DNA of 64,000 nucleotides from Bog-473 sp963756025. GTDB taxonomy: Bacteria > Actinomycetota > Acidimicrobiia > Acidimicrobiales > RAAP-2. Below, piece by piece: positions 8,730-16,303 of this stretch. Under the pieces are notes generated by a model. That model was not told the DNA's origin and did not search any database. It saw only the letters and a program-made list of their open reading frames with translations. Position numbers and translations under genes: made by a program. The stretch's first letter is position 1. Every line of letters starts with the position of its first letter. The stretch covers positions 558,001 through 622,000 of the forward strand of contig CAVWMF010000006.1 of NCBI GenBank assembly GCA_963756025.1. The letters are read 5' to 3'.

Positions 8730-9122
8730 CTACGCGAGAAGCTTGGCCTTCTGGGCCTCGAACTCGGCATCGCTCAACGCGCCCTTCTCTTTGAGATCCG
8801 CCAGCTTTGCGAGTTCATCGGCCGTGCTGGAGCTCCCCGCTGCTTCCTTGACGTAACTGTCGAACGCTTCCTGTTGCTGCTGGGCCTGTTGCGCCGCCCG
8901 CTCGTGCATCTTGCCGCCTCGGGCTATCAGGTACACCAGAATCCCAACCAGAGGAATGATGAAGACGAACAAGATCCAGAGCGCCTTGGCCCCCCCGCCG
9001 ATGTCCTGGCTGCGGAAGATGTCCGAGAAGATCGCGATCAACAGCCAGATGTACACGACGAAGGCGAAGATCTCCAGCATCGTCCAGAAAATGTTCAAGA
9101 GTGGGTACGTGTAGGCCAGCAT
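8730..9122 (-). CDS. PLDc_N membrane protein with C-terminal SHOCT domain
   Basis: 130 residues. Two transmembrane helices (about 5-32 and 45-64) carry the PLDc_N pattern (WILFVFIIPLVGILVYLIARG). A Gln-rich cytoplasmic stretch follows, then a SHOCT motif (LADLKEKGALSDAEFEAQK). The ATG at 9122 is preferred over TTG at 9125 because GGAG lies five bases ahead. It is the second SHOCT protein in the window, with the same Leu-Lys-Glu-Lys-Gly-Ala-Leu layout as the one at 5800. It is divergent from the DUF2252 gene, and two dyad sites lie in the shared upstream region. Confidence 0.8.
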   Translation of the reverse strand: MLAYTYPLLNIFWTMLEIFAFVVYIWLLIAIFSDIFRSQDIGGGAKALWILFVFIIPLVGILVYLIARGGKMHERAAQQAQQQQEAFDSYVKEAAGSSSTADELAKLADLKEKGALSDAEFEAQKAKLLA

Positions 9123-9261
9123 CAATGCTCCTCATCCGGTAGTCGGCGTTGTCCATTCGTTGGCGCTGCGCCCCTCGTGGGCCGGTGCAGACGACCTCCG
9201 GGCCGCAGCAGAGCGCAGGTGTTCGAAGATGCATCCAACCATGCGGAGTTCCGTCCGGTCA

Positions 9262-9278
9262 TCACCCTCGCCGGGTGA
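9262..9278. promoter_or_regulatory. Dyad site 4: TCACCC-N5-GGGTGA
   Basis: Perfect arms around TCGCC in the divergent region between the PLDc_N-SHOCT gene and the DUF2252 gene. Confidence 0.55.
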
Positions 9279-9301
9279 CTTCGGACCGAGAATCGCAGAT
9301 A

Positions 9302-9318
9302 TCGCCCCTTGAGGGTGA
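9302..9318. promoter_or_regulatory. Dyad site 5: TCGCCC-N5-GGGTGA
   Basis: A second site 40 bp from site 4 (about four helical turns, so on the same DNA face), 35 bp before the DUF2252 start. One mismatch in the left arm. Confidence 0.5.
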
Positions 9319-9352
9319 TGGATTCCACGGGCGTCGGCGCGACCGTGGATTC

Positions 9353-10824
9353 ATGGCAGTCAAGAAGGGAACGATCGGTTCCACCTCGCAGAGTGCCGCG
9401 GTGCACCTCTCCGCCGGAGAAAGAGCGGACAAGGGCAAGACCGCCCGGACCGCCGCCCCCCGGACCGATCACGAAGCATGGGACCCGCCCTCGGCGAGAC
9501 CCGACCCGGTATCGCTCCTCGAAGGCCAGGCGGCCTCCAGAGTGCCCGAGTTGGTGCCGATCCGCTACGGGCGCATGCTGGTGTCACCCTTCACCTTCTT
9601 CCGCGGTGCCGCATTGATCATGGCCTCGGACCTCGCCACGACACCCCGATCCGGCATCACGGTGCAGGCATGTGGGGACGCGCATCTGAGCAATTTCGGC
9701 GTGTTCGGCTCCGCTGAACGGAACCTGGTCTTCGACCTGAACGACTTCGACGAGACCCTTCCCGGCCCCTGGGAATGGGATGTGAAGCGTCTGGCGGCCA
9801 GTCTGGCCATCGCCGGCCGAGACCGCGGGTTTAGCACCAAGGAACGTGGCAACATCGTGGCGGGGACCGTCAAGGCCTATCGGACAGAGATGGCCAAACT
9901 GTCGAAAATGCGCGATCTCGACGTCTGGTACGCCCGATTGGACATCGAGAGCGTCCTCAAGGAGATGGGTGACCAACTCGGGCTCGGCCCGGGAAAGGGA
10001 TCAGCCAAGGCTCTGACGAAGGCGAAGATCCGGGCCGACAAAGTCCTGGCCAAAGCCAGGACGCGCGACAGCATGCAGGCACTGAGCAAGCTCACAGAAG
10101 TGGTCGACGGTGAGACGGCGGTTCGTCAGCATCCCGCCGCTCCTCGTGCCCGTCGAGGAGTTGCTCCCCGAGATGGAGAGCACCCAGTTCACAGAGGGAA
10201 TCCACGAGCTCCTCCGCAGTTACCGAGTGACCCTGCAGAGCGATCGTCAGCACCTGCTGAACCAGTTCCGCTTCGTCGGTATCGCCCGCAAGGTGGTCGG
10301 CGTGGGCAGCGTCGGCACGAGAGCCTGGGTGATCCTGCTGGTCGGAAGTGACGGACAGGATCCACTGCTCCTCCAGGCCAAAGAGGCACAAGCATCGGTC
10401 CTCGCCGAATTCGTCGGGAAGAGCACGTACGCCAACGAGGGTGAGCGGGTGGTGGCGGGTCAGCATCTGATGCAGGCATCGAGCGACATCTTCCTCGGGC
10501 TGGGAGCAGGTCCAGGGCATTGACGGGGTGCAGCGGGACTTCTACGTCCGCCAGTTGCGGGACTGGAAGGGGTCCGTGGACACCGATCAGATGGTCCCCG
10601 AGGGCATGGCGGCGTACGGCAACCTGTGCGGATGGACGCTGGCCCGGGCTCATGCTCGATCAGGGGATCGGATCGCCATCGCCGCCTACCTGGGTTCGGG
10701 CACGTCCTTCGACAGCGCCATCGCCTCGTTCGCCGAGAGCTACGCCGACCAGAATCAGCGGGACTACGACGCTCTCGTGAAAGCAGCGTCCGACGGGCGC
10801 ATCGTGGCCGAGATGGGCGTGTAG
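9353..10824 (+). pseudogene. DUF2252 protein, frame broken twice
   Basis: A full-length DUF2252 protein (about 490 codons) split over three frames. The first runs from MAVKKGTIG to LTEVVDGE and contains the kinase-like CGDAHLSNFG and FDLNDFDE motifs near residues 104-126. The second starts at about 10110 (RRFVSIPPLLVP). The third starts at about 10508 (GIDGVQRDFYVRQLRDWKG) and ends at 10824. Deleting one A in GAGACGG (about 10112) and one G in CTCGGGCTGG (about 10505) restores a continuous protein. DUF2252 members resemble aminoglycoside/choline kinases; no substrate is known. Two dyad sites precede it. Confidence 0.8.
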
Positions 10825-10864
10825 CGCCGTTCAGTCCAACGGCGCCGCAATCAGCGTCGCTCCC

Positions 10865-11166
10865 CTACTGGATTGCCGTCGCCACACGCATGCGATCAGA
10901 CGCGGAAATCAGATGATCGTGACCGTCGTCGCCGATGTCGAGCTGGACCCAGTTGACGGTTCCGGGGAACTGGCCGGCGGCGGCCGTGTAGTCCTCGCTG
11001 ACCGGGGTCCCGGTGTCGCGCCCGACGTCGCACGTCTCGTCGCCCGAGTAGATCATCGGCACGGTGGCATCGACCCGACCTTCACCGACCTTCTGGCCGT
11101 CGATGAACAGTGTGGCCGTCCCGCCCTTGGCCAGGCCGCCGCCGTCGTACGCGAGTTCCAATGGGC
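10865..11166 (-). pseudogene. C-terminal remnant of an arylsulfatase
   Basis: About 100 residues that match only the last beta-sheet part of large arylsulfatases: LAYDGGGLAKGGTATLFIDG, GEGRVDATVPMIYSGDETCD and an end at RMRVATAIQ. The catalytic N-terminal 650 or so residues, including the formylglycine motif, are absent; the sequence upstream on this strand is the unrelated small protein at 11185. It therefore cannot be active and looks like the scar of a deletion or rearrangement. An intact sulfatase lies 5 kb away at 16304, but its C-terminus is different enough that this is not a simple copy of it. Confidence 0.75.
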
Positions 11167-11184
11167 AGGTTGCTCCGGGCGATG

Positions 11185-11472
11185 TCAGCCATCGATTTCT
11201 CCTTGGGTCGAGCCGTCCGCTCCGAGCGCGGAATCGTCCTTCGCGGCATTGACTGCACTGACGGATTTCAGCTCTATGTTCAGGTCCCGCAGGACGGCCA
11301 GCAGGCTGTGGAGACGCGCCTGATCGGGGACCCAACCCCGCAGATAGGTGAGGCCCTCCGAGTACCGCACGACCTCAAAACCGTCCAAGGCCCCGACGAG
11401 CGTGGGGCTCAGTCGGCCTCGGACGATGATTTCAAACGTTTCAGCACTCACCACGACTCTTTCCGCATACAC
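11185..11472 (-). CDS. Small conserved protein, paralogue 3 of 3
   Basis: 95 residues from the first ATG; a GTG at about 11451 (VSAETFEII) with GAAAGAG ahead may be the true start. The core closely matches the product at 2619: FEIIVRGRLSP, LVGALDGFEVVRY, TYLRGWVPDQARLH, LLAVLRDLN and IELKSVSAV. A charged C-terminal tail of about 20 residues (AKDDSALGADG) is extra. It sits between the sulfatase remnant and the regulator gene, with dyad site 6 about 190 bp upstream. Function unknown; its recurrence in the window suggests a multicopy family in this genome. Confidence 0.7.
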   Translation of the reverse strand: MYAERVVVSAETFEIIVRGRLSPTLVGALDGFEVVRYSEGLTYLRGWVPDQARLHSLLAVLRDLNIELKSVSAVNAAKDDSALGADGSTQGEIDG

Positions 11473-11787
11473 GAAACTGCCGTGCGGCCTGCTGCGATCG
11501 ATCGAACCCGTACCCGTTCGCTCACAGAGGAACGGGCGGGCCGGTCATAATCTCATGCAATCGGCGACCTTCGCCCCACACCACGGGCCGACCCCTCGCC
11601 ATCTCTTGTCGCCGAGGACCGGACACCCATCAACGCCATTGTCGGTCAGCTGAAAACCGAAGTCATCATCCCCCGAGGGTGATAGATCGATCATCGCCCC
11701 ACCCCAATGGCCGTCTGGAGCCCACTGGCCCCGCCGGCGCCGTGGTGACACACTGGTTGACCAGGGGGCGGGAAGAGAGCTGGTCGT
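11473..11787. other. Divergent intergenic region
   Basis: 315 bp between paralogue 3 and the LuxR-type regulator. It holds dyad site 6 and no gene that I can support. Confidence 0.5.
11666..11682. promoter_or_regulatory. Dyad site 6: TCATCC-N5-GGGTGA
   Basis: Same left arm as site 3 and the same GAAGTC just upstream. It lies 106 bp before the LuxR-type regulator start, consistent with autoregulation. Confidence 0.5.
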
Positions 11788-14458
11788 ATGTCCACAGGGT
11801 TCGCCACGCCGCCCCACACGGTCGATCGGCCCGCGCTCCGGCACCGATTGGACCGGTCCTTACAGCACCCCCACACGTTTTTGGTCGCTGCCGCCGGGTC
11901 GGGAAAATCGGTCCTGCTCCAGCAGTGGGCGTCGACGCATCCGGAACGAGCAATTCGTCTGGCTCGACGTCGTGACCGCCGACAACGACCCCGTCCGCTT
12001 CTCCAAGAAGGTCCTGGGCGGGCTCGCGGCCATCCGTCCGGAGTTCGCCGACCTGACCGATCTGGTCTCCATGCACGGTGGTGGTCTCGGTACTCCGCTG
12101 CTCGAGGCATTGCCCGCACACATGGCCGACCTCCCGGCGACGGTCATCGTCGTCGACGACCTCCACCGCTTGTCGAATGTCACCCTCCTCGACGACCTCG
12201 GCCGGCTGCTCGATCTGCTCCCGCCCGGAGTCCATCTCGTCGTTGCCAGCCGGGCTGATCCGCCCTTCGGATGGCTCCGGCACCGCTCGCACCGCGACGT
12301 GACCGAGATCCGCCAATCCGATCTCGCCTTTGACGAAGCAGAATCCGCCGAACTCCTGGAGCGCATCACCGGCCGCCGATTGGGAGCTGACAGCGTGGCC
12401 GCGCTGGTCAACCGGACCGAAGGATGGGCCGCCGGGTTGCAGCTGGCCGGCGTAACGTTGCGACTCCAGCCCGATGCCGATGCCTTTGTCGCCCAGTTCA
12501 GCGGGGACGACCGCCTGGTGGCGGACTACCTCGGGGAAGAGGTCCTCCACCTCCAGACACCGGATCGCCGTCAGTTCCTTCTGCGCAGCTCGGTGCTGAA
12601 CCGGATGAGTGCCGGACTCCTCAGCCATCTGACGGGCGAACCCCGGGCCCAGGTCATCCTCGAAGAGCTCGAGCGGGAGTCGATGTTCCTGGTCCCGCTC
12701 GATAACCACCGGGAGTGGTTCCGCTTTCACCACCTCTTTCGTGATCTCCTCCGCTACCGGCTACGCGCCGAGGATCCGGCTGGCGAGCGCCTCCTCCTGA
12801 GGCGGGCCGCCACCTGGTATCTGCAACGAGGGGAGGTCGGCGTGGCCATCGAGCACCTCCTGCGCGCAGAGGACTGGGACGGAGCCCTGGACGTCATCAT
12901 CACACAGGGCTCCACGGTGTTCGAGCAGGGCGAAATGGCCACCGTCATTCACTGGATCGATCAGGTCCCGCCGGCCGCGAGAGCGGACAGACACGACATC
13001 AACCTCCTTCTCGGCGTGCTCAAGGGCATCGAAGGGCACCTCGTCGGAGCAGAAGACGTGCTGCGACGGGTAGCGACGAACCGCCGGGCGTCTGCGGGTG
13101 AACGGGCATGCGCCCAGACGTTCCTGGCTGCCCTGGCGCAATGGCGCCCCAATCCGGTCAACTCCGTCCAGCTGGCCGAACGAGCGCTCGAGATGCTCGA
13201 CAGCTTGAACGGTCGCGAGATTCCGGACCTCCTGAACCTCACCGATGCCCAGTCACTCGAGACGATGGCCGTCATCTCCGGAGGTCGGGCCCATTTCCTG
13301 GCCGGCAATATGGCCAAGGCCCGGGACTGGCTCGAGCGGGGACTGGCCACCCTCGGGGTGACCTATTCGATCTGGCGGATCAGCGGTCTCGGCTCGCTCG
13401 GTTTGCTCGAAGCATGGTGCGGTCGCACGGCGCGAGCGGAAGCCCTGGCCGATGAGGCGCTGGCTGTCGCCCGAGAGGCGGGGTTCCTCAACCACCCCTC
13501 TTCCGCCGACGCCTACCTGGCACTGGCATTCGCCGCGCTCGAACGCGGCGAGCCTCATCGCGCCGCCCTTTCGCTCCATGAGGGCTCGGTGCGGGCGGAG
13601 GCCAACCAACGCGCGCAGCTTTCCTGGGTCAGTCAGCTCGCCTTCGCCAGCCTGCAAGCCGCCGACGGGCATCCGGACGAGGCCATCGCGATCATCCGCT
13701 CGAGCGGAAGCGCCATCCCATCGCCACCCCCACCCATCGTCCGCGATCGCCTCGTCGCTCTCCACGGGCGATTGCTGCGACTCGGGGGACATCCCGAACG
13801 CGCGCTGCAAACACTGGGCGACCAGACTGCTGGATCAGCCACGGTCACCATCGAGCGTGCCTCGGCCGCATTGACCCTCGGCCAACTCGACCTCGCAGAG
13901 AAAATCCTCGGAGGGTCCCCACATGCGGGCTGGCCTGACGAGCCCCTCGAGCAGGTGGAGAACCTGCTGCTCCGCGCCTGGCTGGACCGGTCTGAAGGAT
14001 CGACCCATGAGGCCCGAACCAGTCTCATGCAGGCGGTGGCCCTGGCCGAGCAGCACGCCCTGGTCGAAGTGTTCGTCAGGGCTGGAGCGCCCGTGGTGGC
14101 CCTGTTCGCCGCGCTCCCGAAGATCTCCCCTGGCTTTCGCCAGATCGTTCTCACGAGGGCGGAGCGGGCCGCGACCACCCCGATTCCGGGAGGCGATCTG
14201 GCCGACCCACTCACCGACCGGGAGATGGAAGTCCTCTCCTATCTGCCCAGCCGACTCTCCAATCACGAGCTGGCCAAGCGCTGCTTCGTCTCGGTGAACA
14301 CCATCAAGACCCACACGACGCACATCTACCGCAAGTTGAACGTCGTCAGCCGCGATGACGCCGTCCGTCGTGCGCGGCGAACTCGGTCTGCTCGCACCGA
14401 ACTGACGGGCGACGACCGTCTGAAGCCGCAGCTGAAGGCCTCGTCGGTTATGGCGTAG
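11788..14458 (+). pseudogene. MalT/LAL-type LuxR regulator, one frameshift near the N-terminus
   Basis: A large ATP-dependent transcriptional activator of about 890 codons. The first frame carries the Walker A motif (AAAGSGKSVLLQQW, about residues 32-45). The frame breaks at about 11950. The second frame resumes at EQFVWLDVVTADND and contains Walker B (TVIVVDDLHRL), a long TPR-rich middle, and a C-terminal LuxR helix-turn-helix (LTDREMEVLSYLPSRLSNHE and VSVNTIKTHTTHIYRKL). Removing one base in CCGGAACGAG restores the frame, so the protein may be intact in the real genome. Such proteins bind dyads as dimers or oligomers after ligand sensing. It lies at the edge of the dyad cluster. Its 3' end overlaps the convergent HAD gene by 11 bp. 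Confidence 0.8.
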
Positions 14459-15335
14459 GGAAGATGGTCTCCCAGTCGGCTGCCATGTCGACCACCGTCC
14501 AGGCATTCTCCGCGGCGGCCGACAGGAGCTGTGTCGTGCCGCTCCCCAGAATCGGATCGAAGTCGTAGGCGTACTCACGCTCGGCATCGGTATGGTGGAT
14601 GGCCAACTGCAGTGTTCGATAGGGGTTGGCCGCCGTCCATTGGAGCATGGGCAGGTCCCCGTCCGTATTCCCCGCCGCCAGGATCGGCCGCTGGCCCGCA
14701 TGGGTATGGATCGAGATCGGTTTCTGCGGCCCGTCGTTGAGGATCTGCAGGTCGGTCCCCTTGATCAACTCCGGACCGCTCTCACCGATACGAAACTCAG
14801 TGGTTCCGATACTGCCGATCAGGCGGTACGCCGGGAGGCCATAGACCTCGGGCGCCCATGCACGCATGAAGTCAGCTCCGCCTCCCGAGAAGATCCAGCA
14901 CGAGAACCCATTGTCATCGAGCAGTCCGAGGAGCTCGAGCATCGGTTGGTACACCGTCGAAACATACGAGACCCCGAAGCGCGGGTGGCGGGCACTCGCG
15001 ATCCAACGGCGGCACGCGGCCTCGAACTCGGACGTGCTGATGTTGCCGTGGGTGAGCTTGACCAGTTCGAGCAGAGCGGTGATCCCGCCCGCCTTCAGTT
15101 CCTCGGGATCGACGGGCTGACCCAACTCGGCCGCCCGATCAATGGCAAAGGCCAGCTGCGCGTACATCGGGAGCTCCGCCCACAGAGTCCCGTCGTTGTC
15201 GAACACCGCGACCCGGTCGACCTCGGGGACGAACGTGGCTGACCCGCCGTCGACCACCGCAGCGACAAATTCGAGCACCGAGCGCTTGGCTGATGTGTCA
15301 CGCCAACTCGGGAGCTGATCCGGTGACGGCGTCAA
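14448..15335 (-). CDS. HAD-superfamily phosphatase
   Basis: About 295 residues. Motif I is FDNDGTLW (Asp nucleophile and Asp+2), motif II is WIFSGGGADF, and motif IV is AAGNTDGDLPML. The large cap between motifs I and II (YAQLAFAIDRAAELG...) resembles phosphoserine phosphatase-like HADs. No ATG fits the conserved N-terminus. The best start is TTG at 15335, which overlaps the stop of the small gene upstream by four bases (TTGA) and implies translational coupling. The substrate is unknown. The upstream DUF6325 pair suggests an envelope or stress context. Confidence 0.8.
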   Translation of the reverse strand: MTPSPDQLPSWRDTSAKRSVLEFVAAVVDGGSATFVPEVDRVAVFDNDGTLWAELPMYAQLAFAIDRAAELGQPVDPEELKAGGITALLELVKLTHGNISTSEFEAACRRWIASARHPRFGVSYVSTVYQPMLELLGLLDDNGFSCWIFSGGGADFMRAWAPEVYGLPAYRLIGSIGTTEFRIGESGPELIKGTDLQILNDGPQKPISIHTHAGQRPILAAGNTDGDLPMLQWTAANPYRTLQLAIHHTDAEREYAYDFDPILGSGTTQLLSAAAENAWTVVDMAADWETIFPTP

Positions 15336-15490
15336 ATGCGGCGGCGCCCCGGGGTGACCGCCGCAGCGACCACTGCCGTCTTCGCTATCGGCGCAGGACC
15401 GGGAGTCACCGCCTTGGCCACGACTGCCGTCTTCGCCACCGGGTGGCCGATGACACCGACTCTTCCGACACGTGCTGGTCTGAGGGGCAT
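15332..15490 (-). CDS. 52-residue Ala/Val-rich protein with internal repeat
   Basis: A short gene squeezed between the DUF6325 and HAD genes: its ATG is two bases after the DUF6325 stop, and its stop overlaps the HAD start. The N-terminus is basic (MPLRPARVGRVG). Two copies of an AKTAVV(A)-x-AVTPG unit (HPVAKTAVVAKAVTPG and PIAKTAVVAAAVTPG) follow, then a basic end (RRRI). It resembles the N-terminal third of the SHOCT protein at 5800 (MAVRTTAVVGTAAVVGG) without the SHOCT part. The hydrophobic repeats are too short for a standard transmembrane helix pair. Function unknown. The tight packing in a coupled operon supports that it is real. Confidence 0.6.
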   Translation of the reverse strand: MPLRPARVGRVGVIGHPVAKTAVVAKAVTPGPAPIAKTAVVAAAVTPGRRRI

Positions 15491-15492
15491 GT

Positions 15493-15945
15493 CTATTCTC
15501 CTCCACTCTCTTCGTCTGCCTCGATCGAGGCGATGATCGCTTGAATCGGAATCCGCCCATTGGCGATGAGCTGTCCGCCCGAACGGCGGGCCGCAGCAGC
15601 GAATGGGGCTGCCCAGAGGTTCTCCCAGATCAGCACCCCTGCCGTACTTCCCGGCTCCATCGCAGCGGCAAGATGCTCGACGTCCTCTTCGGCCAACAAT
15701 TCCGCCAGTTCTGCCTCTATGACCTGGAGTGGGCCGAGTTCGCTGAAGTCGGAGAGTTCCATAGCCTCGACGTTGCCGTCGTCATCTTTGACGAGGATCA
15801 GCACATCGATGACTCTGATGGTGCCGGATTCGACAAGGGAGAGGAGCTCTTCGGCCATCTCTCCCGTGAAATTACTTGCTCCCGCCGGAAACTCGACGAC
15901 GAGGAAGTCGACAGGGCCAAGTTCATCTAACGACACATCAGTCAT
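15493..15945 (-). CDS. DUF6325 family protein, copy 2
   Basis: 150 residues starting at MTDVSLDELGPVDF. It aligns along its length with the product at 6101: DFLVVEFPAGASNFTGEMA, ELLSLVESGTIRVIDVL, VKDDDGNVEAMEL, AAAMEPGSTAGVLIWENLW and AAAARRSGG. As at 6 kb, the next gene is a small Ala/Val-rich protein. There is no exact dyad upstream, only a looser GCCCATCTGGGC palindrome at about 15974, so regulation may differ between copies. Function unknown. Confidence 0.75.
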   Translation of the reverse strand: MTDVSLDELGPVDFLVVEFPAGASNFTGEMAEELLSLVESGTIRVIDVLILVKDDDGNVEAMELSDFSELGPLQVIEAELAELLAEEDVEHLAAAMEPGSTAGVLIWENLWAAPFAAAARRSGGQLIANGRIPIQAIIASIEADEESGGE

Positions 15946-16303
15946 TTTTCGATCCGTTCCGATTGACCCCACTTGCCCATCTGGGCTGAGCAATCTCAGG
16001 GCGGTTCGCAGTGTAGGTGGAAGACGTGGAGACAACAAGGGGCGGACGGCGACGCCGGCCGACACGGGCGCGTCACGCAGAGTTCACGGACCACCGATGA
16101 CCGCTTCCGGCTCGTCGTCGATGTGTCCCAGACAGGACTCAGGATGCGGCGGAGCGAGGGTGCATGCCGTCCAACGGAACGACAAACGCAGTCCTCGTTC
16201 GCTCGCATGTCTGCACGTTCGCCGACGGCGATCGAACCAGCCGCTCGAGAGACGACCAAACCTGACGGGGTGTAGGTTCGCTTCAGAGCTTCGAGGAGGG
16301 CAT
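15946..16303. other. Divergent intergenic region
   Basis: 358 bp between DUF6325 copy 2 and the sulfatase gene. I see no gene here. A GCCCA-TC-TGGGC palindrome lies near 15974. The ribosome site of the sulfatase gene (GAGGAGGG) is at its right end. Confidence 0.4.
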
